Translations under genes and position numbers: made by a program
Source: Neocallimastix lanati (nom. inval.)
Taxonomy: Eukaryota; Neocallimastigomycota; Neocallimastigomycetes; Neocallimastigales; Neocallimastigaceae
DNA length: 64,000 bases
Direction of reading: 5' to 3'
Assembly (NCBI GenBank): GCA_016946835.1
Contig: JACVTC010000007.1
Coordinates: 324,001 to 388,000, forward strand
The notes under the pieces: model-generated
What the model was told of the DNA's origin: nothing
The model's database searches: none
The model's input: the letters and a program-made list of their open reading frames with translations, nothing else
Part shown: positions 52,099 to 64,000 of the stretch, piece after piece
Layout: every line of letters begins with the position of its first letter
Numbering within the stretch: position 1 is the first letter of the stretch

Positions 52099-52400
52099 AA
52101 AGAAAGAAAAAAATTTTAACTTCCATATTAGAATGAAAGTTAGAATACTTTAACTATAATTTAAATTAAAAATAAAAATTACAGATATTACTTCATCCAG
52201 TTGATAAGTTTACATTATAAATTATGATTTTAAACTTTAATTTCTTAATTTAAATTTTAAAATATTGTTTAAATTATAGTTTAACAAAGAGAATAAAAAA
52301 AAAAGAGAGAAAGAGAGAGAAATAATTTAAACTTTGAAAGTATAAAAGTTAGAATACTTTAACTATAATTAAAATTTTAAAGATAACAGAATTAATAATA
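51030..52400. repeat. Diverged tandem array of about 100-bp units with an AACTTAAACTATAATTTAA motif
   Basis: Units with CCATTAGA..TTTATAAATTAAAATTCAT, TTCAAAGAAGAA and AATAACTTAAACTATAA recur near 51075, 51275, 51375 and 51475, then decay. The core TTAAACTATAATTTAA continues to 52360, and appears inverted (AAATTATAGTTTAACAAAGA) near 52035 and 52275. No coding potential. A satellite, an old transposon array or a chromosomal element such as an origin or centromere core are open possibilities. Confidence 0.65.
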
Positions 52401-52719
52401 CATCCAGTTGGTAAATTTGAATTTTAAATTATAAATTTTTTTTTTTGTTATATATAAAATTTATATTTAATTATATATAGTTTTATATAGTTTATTTTAT
52501 TATTTTATTTTTATTACATAAACTGTAATAATTGAATAAAATCTTTAAATTTTTAATTCAACTAATCTATAAAATATTCAAGAATAATAAATATAATTTT
52601 TGAATTTCTACTTATTATTAATTATTTTTAGTATCATTTTAACATAATAACAAAAAATTTAGAAATAGTAATTTTTTAAAAGTATAATAAAATAAAATAA
52701 ATAGAGGTGAGAATTAAAA

Positions 52720-53030
52720 TTTAAATAAAATATTATAAAAATTAATAAAAATATTATAAATAGTAAAGTATTAAAAAAAATATTAAATTAATAATTAAAA
52801 TAAAATATTATAAAAATTAATAAAAATATTATAAATAGTAAAGTATTAAAAAAAATATTAAATTAATAATTAAAATAAAATATTATAAAAATTAATAAAA
52901 ATATTATAAATAGTAAAGTATTAAAAAAAATATTAAATTAATAATTAAAATAAAATATTATAAAAATTAATAAAAATATTATAAATAGTAAAGTATTAAA
53001 AAAAATATTAAATTAATAATTAAAATAAAA
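52720..53030. repeat. 75-bp minisatellite, four copies
   Basis: The marker TAGTAAAGTATT recurs at 52761, 52836, 52911 and 52986, exactly 75 bp apart, with copies essentially identical. Recent tandem amplification. Non-coding. Confidence 0.92.
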
Positions 53031-53209
53031 TAAGTGTTATATAAAAGAGTAAAATATTAATAAAAATAAAATAATGTTAATGTTAATAAATAAAAAATAT
53101 ATATAATAACGTTATATATATACTTTATATTATTGTTCATTGCTTTTATTATTGTATATTAAAAAATGCATATTTTAATTAGTTTGTTATAAGATAGAAT
53201 AAAAATAAA

Positions 53210-53247
<38 letters not shown>

Positions 53248-53696
53248 TTTTTTTAGTGTGATAATTAATGAAAAAAACTTTATTTTTTTTTAATATTAAT
53301 AATTTTCAATTAAAAGTTCATAATTTAGTGAATTTAATGTTTTCTCCATGATTATTATCATCAATATATATACAAAACTTTTAATGTATATAATTATAGT
53401 AAAGTAATAAGAAACAGAAGAAATGTATAATAATTAAAAAAATTACAAAAATAGACTTTTAAATCATTTTTTAAACTATAATTTAGATTTTAAAAATGCT
53501 AATTTTTCATTATTTTATAATGATATTAATTGTAATATATAAACATATATATATATATATGTGATATATTATTATTACTATTGTTTTATAATATTATTAC
53601 TTTATATTTCAAAAATTTCTGAATTATAATATATTAAAAATTAGTGTTAATCATTAAAAAGATCTATATAATATATCTTTTTTTTTTTATTATATA

Positions 53697-54125
53697 TAGA
53701 CTAAGATTAACGAGAAGAGAGGACATTATGGCCTCCAGTTTCTCCCTTAAATACATTAGACTCTCATTGTCATACTATTTCGGGGTCTATGTGGACCTTT
53801 TTCTAAGTAAGGCTAATATAAAAGACATTCCCTATAAGCTTTATACAACGAGTTTTTTTGATCTCTTGAACTATCATCGAGGGAGGAACAATTGCACTAA
53901 TCCTCTCATAGATCAAGTGCTCTCTGTACTAATAATTATATAATCTAGCAACAGGAATACTTACCATGGCAAGCGAACACTAACTTCATTTATAGGGAAA
54001 AATACTCTTGGAGGTTGAAAATGGCCCCATATATATTCAAAAAGTAAAAATGGGGTTGATCCCAGAAACCTTAAATGTGTTAGTCCTCAGTACTAACCAC
54101 CAAGACAAAAACTGGAAAGACCACA
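53697..54125 (+). pseudogene. LINE-like coding scrap
   Basis: A GC-richer island. The plus frame to 53943 reads LRLTRREDIMASSFSLKYI, VDLFLSKANIKDIPYKLYT and FFDLLN, with R/K and aromatic spacing like the region after the polymerase domain of LINEs (a small-helix motif, then a KYP..LYTW-type motif). No catalytic motif is present, so the assignment is tentative. It extends without frame to about 54125. Confidence 0.35.
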
Positions 54126-55371
54126 AAAATGGATTAAAGGATAATTTATTAATTGTTAAAATTATTTCTATTTTAATCTGCTAATTATATATTTAAATAT
54201 ATATATATATATATATATTTTAAGAAAAAAGAAAGTAAAAAAATCATTTTTGGTGATTCAATTAAGAATAACTTTATAATATAATTAAAAATTATTATTG
54301 TGTAATAAAGTATTAATTAAATAAAATATATATATACTATAATTATAATATAATATATTTTAAATTAAATTTTTTTTTTTTTTTTTTTTTTTAAATAGTT
54401 TAGTTTTTATTATTAATTATTATTATTTTCTTTTTTATAAAATTTTATTGTTACTACTACTACTATTTCTATTATTAGTTATTTTTTTATAAATTTTTAT
54501 TATTATTACTTCTTCATAAAATTTGAAGGATTACAATAAACATTTGAGGCATTTCCATAACTTATTGAGTTTTTTAATTATAGAATCTTGATTTATAATT
54601 TATCTTATTTATCTCTTTTTTAATTCCAATAATATTAGTTTAATTACAGATGATTTTATATTTTATTGTTAATATATAAATATTTTTTGTAATACATTTA
54701 AAAGTCGATTTTCACCATCAATGAAACAACATTAATATTAAAGAATTACCTATTCAAAAAAGTTATGGAATAAAAATTCTTTTTTCTTTTCCCATATAAA
54801 AAATTTCTGTTTTTTTTAGATAATAAGAATATATAACTTGGATTAATTATATAATTATTTTTTTTTATGTTATTATTATTCTTATTTAATTTTTAATTAC
54901 AATTGTTATTAATGTTTTTCTTTTTCTATAATTCATCATTATGAATAAAAAAAAATAAAAAAAAATCATTAAAATACATAAATTAATAATTTTTTTATAA
55001 TATAAATTAAATATTTAATCAATTTTATTAAGTAAATTTATATTATATTATAATTACTTGAAAATAATTATTAAAATACTATTGCTTTAAGAACGAAATA
55101 TTTTATAATCTAATATATGATATGAAATAAAACTAATAATTTATAGAAAATAATTTAGGAGATAATAATCTTTCATAAAATTAATAAAAAAGTAATTTGA
55201 AAAAGAATTTATATAATAAAAAATAATTATATATATAAATATTTTATATAATTAAAAACTCTTAATAAAAATAATATATATATAGAAATTTAATTAATAC
55301 ATTATTTAATTAATATTTAATTTAATTTAAATTATTTTAATATATATTATAATAATAATTTTTATTATATA

Positions 55372-55404
<33 letters not shown>

Positions 55405-56049
55405 TCCACAATAAAGATTAATTAGTGAAATTAATAAATAAAAAGTAAAATAACAATGAATATTTGAAAAAAAAATTTTTGTGTAAAAATTATATTCAAA
55501 ACTTTTTATATTATTTATTATTAATAAAAAAAAAAAATTTATTAATACTATTAAAACTATTAAATAGTAAGATTGTATAAACTATTTAAAGTATTATATA
55601 AATAAAAATTTAGAACCATAATTACAGAAAAATGAAATAATAACTAATAACTAATAACTAATAATTAATAATTAATAATTAATAATTAATAAATAAGAAT
55701 ATGATTAATAAACAATATTATATATAATAAACAATATTATAATAATGTAATATTAGTAGTTCAATAATTTTATTTAAATTAATAATATGTAATTGATAAA
55801 AAACACTAAATTAAAATTAAATAAAAAAAAAAGTAAATTGATTTATATATTTCTTAATTTATATATTGTTTTCAATTATTCATTACCAAATATTCTATCA
55901 TAAATTATTGTTAAATCCTGTTTTAAATATATTATATATAAATATAATAATAAAGTCCATTTAAAAAAATTAACATTGTAATATTTCATTATATTGTTAT
56001 GTACCGAATTCAAAAAGGCTGTTTTTATATTATAAAATATATATAAACT

Positions 56050-56095
<46 letters not shown>

Positions 56096-56170
56096 ATTTA
56101 CAATTAATAGTATAGTTTTAACATTTATTAATAGACTAATAACAATCAATAAGATTCTTATTAGTGTATT
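54126..56170. other. AT-rich spacer
   Basis: No gene identified. There is a poly(A) run of about 41 at 56052-56094 and an AATTAAT/AACTAAT simple stretch near 55642-55690. Confidence 0.6.
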
Positions 56171-56179
56171 TCTTCAAGT

Positions 56180-56900
56180 TTTAATTTTTACTATTATTAT
56201 TATCCGACTTTTTTTTTTTTCATCAGTAAGTGTAATGATTCATCTTCAATATCATGAACATCAGTATTGTTATAGTAAAATTCTACTCCAATGACTTATA
56301 AGTTTTTCTCTAGGAATAAAATTTTCAATTTTCATTTTCAATCTTATCATGGATATAAATATCCTCACAATTATTATAGAAATCCTTTCCTGAACGATAA
56401 ACAACTCTAACAAGGATACTCTGTTATAAGTGTTCAACAATAATAGGGTGTAGTTTTCCATTTGTAGTACCAATAATATAGTCTTTAATCATAAATACCA
56501 TTCATTGTTACAAATAAACCTTCTTGGAGATTGAAATTTTTCGTGGTTAAAAGCTACCCTTAAATTTTTATTTTTAATGAAGTATTGATATTTCAATTTT
56601 TAATATGTAACCTAAATAAATCATAATTTAATTTATTTATAATATTGTATTCATAATTTATTGTAATACCTGGCCATCTATAATTAATTTTTTCATTGTC
56701 ATATAATTAAATGTTAGCTTTCACATCCCAATGATTTAGTTTTTTATAGTAGACATAAAAAGTAATATATTGTTAGGTATGAATTTTTCTTTTTTCCAAA
56801 TTAGTATTTTCATTAATAGGAAGAGCAGGTGGAAATATTATAGAATCAAGATAAAAAGAGAGTGAATAATATGAGTATTTAAATAAGTAGTGTTTACTTG
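56180..56900 (-). other. Coding-like relic of unknown element
   Basis: The minus strand from about 56560 to 56230 reads, in shifting frames, NFNLQEGLFVTMNGIYD, DYIIGTTNGKLHPIIVEHL, QSILVRVVYRSGKDFY and IHDKIENE. Composition is protein-like but it is full of stops and I do not recognise the family. It is probably a decayed transposon gene. Confidence 0.35.
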
Positions 56901-57963
56901 TGTTTTTTTTTTTTTTTTATTTTAATTTTTTAAATATATATATAAAGAATTTTATGAAAGTATAATTCTAATTTTTTAAAATTTGCTTAAACTTTCTATT
57001 TTGTATTATATTTATTATTATATAATTTATAAAATTTTATATTATTAATAAATGATTTAACAAATATGAAGTTATTATATATATTGTCTATGTAATAATC
57101 TAAAGAATGGGAAATACTTGTAAATAATTAATATGAAATTCTTTTTTCCAATTTCATATTATGTGAGGGGGAATTCCTTACTTATGTGGTTAGTGATTTT
57201 TACATCATGATCAATTTGTATACCATTAGACCTATCGTTGTCAAGAGCTTTGACATCAAAAAAGATGAGGTAAAAAGAAGAAATTCTGATAAATATTCGA
57301 ATGATAATTTTTATCCACATGGAGTTATCATCGATGAATGAGAGGAGCTAGATTCCTTTTCATCCTCAAAATTATAATGAAGTTTTTTAATATTAATGGA
57401 AAAAAATTTCATATATTTTTTTAATAAATATTATTAAATAAAGTTTATCCCTAGTCTGAAAGACTTAAATATATACATATATATATATTTCAAACTTAGC
57501 AAAACCTTTCTATTTCAATAAAAATTTCGTAATTATAAATTTATAATTATAAATTTATATTGCTATATTTATTCTATTTTGCTTTGTTATTAATGTATAT
57601 GTATAATTTTGGATTATATATATATGTTGTAAATATAACATATACCTATGTATAATTAATAAAATTATTATAAAATATTAAACTAATTATTTATGTATAT
57701 TAATTAATATGAAAAATATTTATAAAATTACTAAAAGAAAAAAAGAATATCAAAAATTGACAAAAAAAATAGCAAATATAATTTTAAAATTAAAAGAATT
57801 ATAATAAATGATTTCTAATATAATAATATATTGATATCTCTTATGATTATAGGTTTTATTATTTAAACATAATTTATTAATATAATAATAGTTAACAATT
57901 AATGTAATAATTTTTTATACTATTAGGATTTTTATTATTAAATCTTATAATTGATTTTTACAT

Positions 57964-57997
<34 letters not shown>

Positions 57998-58185
57998 TTT
58001 GCTTAAGGTGAAATATAAAGTACTATAATTGAAATAATAATACAAAGAAGAATACAATAGAAATTTATTTAAAAATGAATGAATGAATGTGTTACTAATT
58101 AAATTCTATTATTGAATATAGAAATCAGAAAAATATTTTTTTAATTAATAAAAAAATAAAATTATATTGATTATCTTAAATTTTA

Positions 58186-58223
<38 letters not shown>

Positions 58224-58868
58224 TATAATAAGAACTTTATAAAAATTAGCACAATCTCTAGTAGATGAATCAATCTAAAACAATTTTTGACTTTTAGCTC
58301 TATGAAAAATGTGAAAAGGATTTAATATGGACATATTAATTGGATCGAAGTTCCTTATGGTCATTCTCCAAATTTATATTATATGAATATAATATTTTGG
58401 TGAAGCAAGTAGTCCATAAATATTTTTTAATTTTTTGTTATATAATAGATGATTTATTATATAGTATCTGATAAGAAGAAATATTTGTAATTAAATTATG
58501 AGGTTAATTTCGTTACTAGCTTTCTTAATAATAATAATAATTTAAATTTAAATTTAAATTTAAATTTGTTTATGAGGATTTTTTAAATGATTGACAGAAA
58601 TTTTTAATTGATTTTTTTTTTCTTTTAAGTCATTCAGATTTAGATAAAGAATCTTCATGGGAGTAATAAATGAATAAATAAAGTTTAAGTTCACAATAAT
58701 TGAGGCTGTAAAAGAAAAAATAAAAATAAAAATAAAAATAAAAAAAATTCATGGGAGTAAGCATAAACTCAAGTAGATGAATTATCTCAATAATTTTTTG
58801 ACTTTAATTTCACAAAAATATATAATAAAGGCATATAAAATTAATTACCAAATTAAGAAAGATGAATT

Positions 58869-58914
<46 letters not shown>

Positions 58915-59543
58915 AGGATTCAAATTTCATGATATTCAAAAAAATAAAAGTAATGGTAATATTTTAGAAGTTTTTAAATTTTCATCTTAGAGACCTTACT
59001 TCATTTTTCCAATGTAGATTTAAAAACAATATCTTCTCTTTCATTTTCAATAAAAAAAATTTTATTAAAAAAATTTTTTTTATAAAATTTACTTTTATTT
59101 AATTATTGGATGAATACTGATATAAACAAATATTATTTGATTAATATGATACAAAAATTAATAAAAGATATAGTATCAATGAAAAAAATTTAGAATATCA
59201 TTAAAAAAAGTAGAATATCAATAATATTCTATCAATAATATATATATATATCAATAAAAAAAAATAAAATATTAATGATAATAAAATAATAATAAATACT
59301 AAACTAAATTATTTAAATGTTCATTTTATTGAATATGGCTCCCATTACCATATCATTTCGCGACATAGACCTCTCACTTAGCAACATTTCCATATTTAAA
59401 ATTGAAATAAGATTTTTTTTATCATTTTTAATAAATTTCATAAGATAATATATATATATTATCTTGACTGAAAACCTAAATTAATGCTATATATAATTTT
59501 GAATTATTATATTTTATTATTTTAGTTCAATAATTTTTATCAT

Positions 59544-59602
<59 letters not shown>

Positions 59603-59771
59603 TTTCTATTTATTTTTAATTATATATTATTTACTTAGTTATTATTTATTTATTTATTTATTTATTTATTATTTATTTATTATTTATTTATTATTTATTT
59701 ATTATTTATTTATTATTTATTTATTTATTATTTATTTATTTATTTATATTTAGTTATTAAGTTATAGAGTG
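56901..59771. other. Spacer with small coding-like scraps
   Basis: At about 57160-57370 the plus strand reads RPIVVKSFDIKKDEVKRRN and GVIIDE, a stop, then SSSKL, related to the scrap at 5690-5830. At 58240-58390 and 58640-58820 two blocks share AGTAGATGAAT and TTTTTGACTTT. Otherwise A/T with poly(T) at 57966-57996 and poly(A) at 58877-58911. Confidence 0.4.
59535..59756. repeat. (TTTA)n and TTTATTTATTA simple repeats
   Basis: Two TTTA blocks separated by about 40 bp, reaching to within 20 bp of the Mutator-like element end at 59772. Confidence 0.9.
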
Positions 59772-61645
59772 TTGTTGCATTTCGGAAATGTGGCTTTTTA
59801 AAATTATAATAAATAAATTAATAAATAATTAATTTATTATAAATAATGTTAAATTATGTTATAGATTTTTTTATTATTTTTATATTTACTTTAAAAAAAA
59901 AGTATTCTTCAAATAAGAATTAAAATAAAAAATATATATATATTTAAAATTTAAAAAGGCTTATATATCTTAAAGATATGAAAAAATTATTCTTTAAATA
60001 TTTTTAAAATAATATATTTTTTAAAAAAAATGTTCTTTATATTTATAGAAAATTAAAAGTTATATGTCTTTAAAATAAATATATAAATAAAATATTCTTT
60101 AAAATAAAGTATTATTTAAAATTAAAGTATTATATATGAAAAAAATATATATATTTTTTTTGAAATTTCCATTATATATATATATTTAAAAAAGGTAAGT
60201 TCGAAATCACTTTATAATAAATATATATTATTAAGTTTTACTTCATTATAACATAATTCTTTTTTTTTTAAACTCTAATGCTTTTTTAACGTGCCAAATA
60301 CAGTATTTTATATTTATATTATTAGGAAATATTTTTTTCTGTTGCATTATATATACCTTTTTCGAAATCACAATGAAAATTTTTTGGAGTAATATTATTG
60401 CTATACTTAATAGCATTTTTTTTTCTTCAAATAATGTTTCATATAGTAGTTTGTTCTTTATTTTTAATATCAAAAAAGAAGTAGTATAAAAACAATATAT
60501 ATAATTAATATAAGTTCTAGTAATGAATACTTGATAAATAAATTTAGGAGCACTATAAAAAATACCGTCTGCAATAATATCTTCATTATATTTCATAAAT
60601 AATTTTTCTTAGAACGGGTATTGGAAGATTATTAAATTTGGATTTTTGAATATCATAAAATTCTCATTTCTTACTGTTTTATGATATTTAGATTCATCAG
60701 GAATTTCATCAAACTTTGTTACTCAGGAGGTAGTTGTTTATTTATATCTCTTTTTATTTGGGATTTAATTGTTTTATATTCAGGACATATAAATCCCATT
60801 TCTTATGAAACTTCATTAAATATACGTTTAGGTTTTATATCCAAAGGAATCGAACTTTTTCTAATTTCATCTTTAATTTTATGTTTTACTATTGATATAG
60901 ATGCATCAAATTCTTTTTCAAATTGATGTAAACTTTCATATTTTAATATTTCCTTCTTATTGTTTTAAAATAATGAAAAGTTTGTATTTAATTAAAGATT
61001 TATATTCAGTACATCTATATACTTCAGAATTATCTTTTTTTTTTCTTTTAACCGAAAAATTTAATTTATATTTCTTGTTAATATGCTCTTTTCCTAGATT
61101 AGTTTCACTTATTTCAACATTTATAATATCTTACATTTATAATAAAATATTTTAATTAAACCTTTATATAAAAATATATTTAATTAAATTTACTATTATT
61201 TAATCATTTATTATTTATTTAATAAGTATATTATAATATAAAGTATTTTTTAGAATATATTTTATTTTTTAATATTGAAAAAGTAAAATATTTTTTTATT
61301 TATTTATTATTAATATTTAATTAATATTAATTATTCTGAATAAATTAGTATTATTCAATTTTTTATAATTATAAAACATTTTCTTGAAAATATTTTATTT
61401 TTAATAAAATAGAAAATAAAATATTTATGTAATTATTTATTATTTATATCTAATTATTTTATTATTTATATCTTATTATTTTATTATTTATATTTAATTA
61501 TTTAAATATTTTATTATTTATTTTTATTATTTAAATCTAAATATTTATTTACTTATATAATTGTAATAAAGAATATTAAAATATTTATGGCGTTAAATTA
61601 CAACATTAAGAACGCCACGTTGTGAAATGCAACTTTCCAAAATAC
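59772..61645. mobile_element. Decayed Mutator-like transposon (MULE), about 1.9 kb
   Basis: The left end has GTTGCATTTCGGAAATGTGGC at about 59773 (given to 20 bases plus one) and the right end, read backwards from about 61640, has GTTGCATTTCAC followed by ACGTGGCGTT. These are therefore terminal inverted repeats of one family with the elements at 9733 and 29283. A transposase pseudogene lies between them on the minus strand. Exact limits and the target duplication are blurred by decay and by flanking TTTA arrays. Confidence 0.7.
60240..61140 (-). pseudogene. MULE transposase pseudogene
   Basis: Read from 61140 down, in several frames: YKLNFSVKRK and EVYRCTEYK, like the zinc-finger-type N terminus of such transposases. 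Then KHKIKDEIRKSS, KPKRIFNEVS, TIKSQIKRDINKQLPPE (typical pre-catalytic helices), ADGIFYSAPKFIYQVF (first catalytic aspartate in the DGxF context), CDFEKGIYNATE (second aspartate) and YCIWHVKKALEF (the C/W-H motif). The order and wording fit the MULE transposase domain of Mutator-like elements. The last catalytic acid was not found, and at least three stops and several frameshifts make it dead. Confidence 0.75.
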
Positions 61646-61654
61646 ACCACATAC

Positions 61655-61745
61655 ATTTATTTATTTATTTATTTATTTATATTTATTTATTTATATTTAT
61701 TTATTTATATTTATTTATTTATATTTATTTATTTATTTATATAAT
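61655..61745. repeat. TTTATTTATA simple repeat
   Basis: ATTTATTTATTTATTT then TATTTATTTA units, adjoining the right end of the Mutator-like element. Confidence 0.9.
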
Positions 61746-62645
61746 TATATATTATGTATAATTAAACTTATTAATTTTTTAACTTTTTGTATAGAATTAA
61801 TTAAAATGCAAATTTTATAATTTTAATTAAATAATTCTATATTAAAACTCTCCACAAAAAAAAAAAATTATATTGGTTAATTTGAAAGTACATATATATT
61901 ACAATAATAATCATTCTATATATTTAATAATAGAATTATTTATATTAAATTTTAAATACTTTAAAATCTTTAATTTCGTTTAATCCACTTCATGTTTTAT
62001 ATACATATTATCCATTATGATAATTTTACCTTATTAAATATACATTAGTTATTTATTTTATAATCATAAAAAAAAATAGAAAAAAAAGTTACTTGTTAAA
62101 TAATCATAAAAAATAAAATAAAATAAAAGAACATTTTGATATATTATATATCATATGTATTTTAATTCTATTAACTGACAAGCACTACAAATATTTAATT
62201 ATAACAAAAAATGTTTAATTATTCTTTTTATATATTTATTATACATATATAATAATTAAAGACATATGTCAAGTCATTCCTTTCAAAATATATATTAAAT
62301 TATGGAACATGATTCTAAAATTGAAATTATTTTCAAAATATATTAATTAAATTATATTTAAAATTGTAATATTGTTTTATTTATTATTTATATTTTTAAT
62401 TCATTTATTCAATTACATATATATTATTTATTTATTTTATAGGTTTGAAAGATAAAATTTTAAAATTTTTCAAAAATAAAAAAAAAAATAAAAATAAAAA
62501 AAATACAAATATTAACTTATATTATATATTATAGACTTATTTTAATTGTTAATATTAAAGGAAAAAAAAAATTAAAATATAAATATTATTAATTTTATTT
62601 TTCTTATATACTATTTAATAAAGAAAAAAATTAATATCTACTAAA
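61746..62645. other. AT-rich spacer
   Basis: No gene, RNA or element recognised. Confidence 0.6.
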
Positions 62646-62663
62646 ATAATAATTGGTCAAGTA

Positions 62664-62664
<1 letters not shown>

Positions 62665-62697
<33 letters not shown>

Positions 62698-62764
62698 TAT
62701 TTATTTATTTTTTTATTTTTTTATTTTATTTTTTTATTTTATTTTTATTTTATTTTATTTTATT

Positions 62765-62795
<31 letters not shown>

Positions 62796-62844
62796 TAATC
62801 TTTTATATTACTTCATTATTTATTTTATTTTATTTTATTTTATT

Positions 62845-62875
<31 letters not shown>

Positions 62876-62940
62876 TAATCTTTTATATTACTTCATTATT
62901 TATTTTATTTTATTTTTTTATATTTTATTTTATTTTTTAT
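62665..62940. repeat. TTTTA array with a duplicated 80-bp segment
   Basis: ATT then TTTTA units. The segment TTTATTTAATCTTTTATATT...ACTTCATT occurs at about 62790 and again at about 62870, so the array includes an 80-bp tandem duplication. The 97-codon frame through it is an artefact. Confidence 0.85.
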
Positions 62941-62945
62941 ACTTG

Positions 62946-64000
62946 ACATACATCATTATATTTATATATATTTATATATTTTTAATTTTGCTATATCATT
63001 AAACTAATATAAAATATAAAATTAAAATTCTATTTTATTATTTAAAGTAATAAATAAAGTCTATGTCAATTTTATATAATAAATGAAAAGAGGATATAAA
63101 ATAATATTTTATTATAATATTTATTTATAATAATTAAATAATAAATAATTAAATAATAAATAATAATTGAATAATAAATAAATAAATAATAAATAATTAA
63201 ATAATTAAATAATTAAATAGATAAATAATATAATAGTCAAATAATTAAATAATTAAATAATAATAACATAAAGAATAATTAATAATTAATAAATAGTAAA
63301 ATTATTTTAAAATATTAAACAATTCTTAATTTATTTTATTTAGAAATAACCTAACCAAAAATTTTCATAATATATTGTATTGAATCTTAATACATACATT
63401 ATCAATCAAATATGTATATAAAATTATAAATGTATACAATTATCTTAATATATATTAATATTTTTTTTATTAAATATCCTCTATTCATTTTATTATTTAT
63501 TAAAGTTAATATTTAATAGTAAAAAAAGAAAGTGCATTGTAATATACGACAAATAAAATACGAGATTGATTATTTATATTTATATATATTTATATTAATA
63601 TATGTCTTGATTCAGAAAGATTAATATTTGATTCAGTTTATTATTCCAATTGATACATTCAATAGATTTTCAATTGATTTAATATATTTAAATAGTATTT
63701 ATCTATATATTAATATATATTGAATAGAGAAATATTGTAAAAAATGGAAAAGTATATTATAATAATTGAGTTGAAATTTTGTTGGCTTATTAAAAATCAA
63801 TTTAAAAATAATATATATTGTAATATATTGTAATATATGTATTATGCTAATGTTACATTTAAAAATATTATTATAAAAGTATGTATATTACTTTATATTT
63901 CAATATATATAATTTTAACAAAAATTTGTGAAGCTTTTGCTGCTTTTTTTTATTTTTTTAATATATTATTATTATATGATTCAATATGCTAATAATATAG
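62946..64000. other. AT-rich spacer to window end
   Basis: AATAATTAAATAATA-type simple sequence at 63120-63300. Nothing else identified. Confidence 0.6.

Larger units (their letters stand above)
47662..53689. other. Six-kilobase gene-free AT-rich region
   Basis: No convincing gene. It holds foldback structures, a 100-bp-period array at 51.0-52.4 kb and a 75-bp minisatellite (listed separately), plus poly(A) runs near 52060-52096 and 53213-53243. The start, 47662-48000, is the upstream region of the chitinase. Confidence 0.6.

Noticed and set aside
62653-62946. 97-codon F/I/L/Y frame
   Set aside because: Reading of TTTTA and ATT simple repeats.

Overview
The window looks like nuclear DNA of an anaerobic gut fungus (Neocallimastigomycota: Piromyces, Neocallimastix, Anaeromyces or a relative). 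Intergenic DNA is almost pure A/T with many homopolymer runs of 20 to 45 bases and ATT, TTTA and TTTTA microsatellites. Coding islands are visibly richer in G/C, introns are short and AT-rich with GT..AG ends, and proteins carry N, Q, T and K runs. A secreted chitinase with six CBM18 chitin-binding modules, an Ent1-like epsin and large ankyrin proteins fit a chitin-walled fungus. The assignment rests on composition and gene content. Dictyostelium-like genomes have similar composition but would not be expected to encode this chitinase architecture. I saw no rRNA, tRNA or CRISPR array.

Layout. 1-1841: repeats, including a perfect 84-bp palindrome beside a long ATT array. 1842-7356: three small secreted-protein genes, two of them a near-identical duplicated pair that shares its promoter. 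8186-11144: a foldback repeat and a decayed retrotransposon gag that was split by a 390-bp Mutator-like miniature element with a 9-bp target duplication. 13543-19690 (minus): a large ankyrin gene that, by phase-consistent splicing, continues into a trypsin-like serine protease (predicted 1892 aa). 20770-21440 (minus): relic of a retrotransposon protease. 24011-27141: a ten-exon epsin. 28080-29830: LINE 3' end with poly(A), then a second Mutator-like miniature element. 30793-32874: a GT17 glycosyltransferase. 36551-39664: a second ankyrin protein. 40794-44174: LINE tails and segmental duplications. 44877-47661 (minus): the chitinase, three exons. 47662-64000: mostly gene-free, with satellite-like arrays, LINE-like scraps and a decayed Mutator-like element with a recognisable transposase (59772-61645).

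How the genes relate. There is no operon structure. Several host genes act at the cell surface or secretory/endocytic route: the secreted small proteins and chitinase outside the cell, GT17 in the Golgi lumen, epsin at clathrin-coated pits. The two ankyrin proteins are probably intracellular. The least expected feature is the inferred ankyrin-protease fusion. Second is a family of Mutator-like elements that links two non-autonomous copies with 9-bp target duplications to a degraded copy encoding transposase in the same window.
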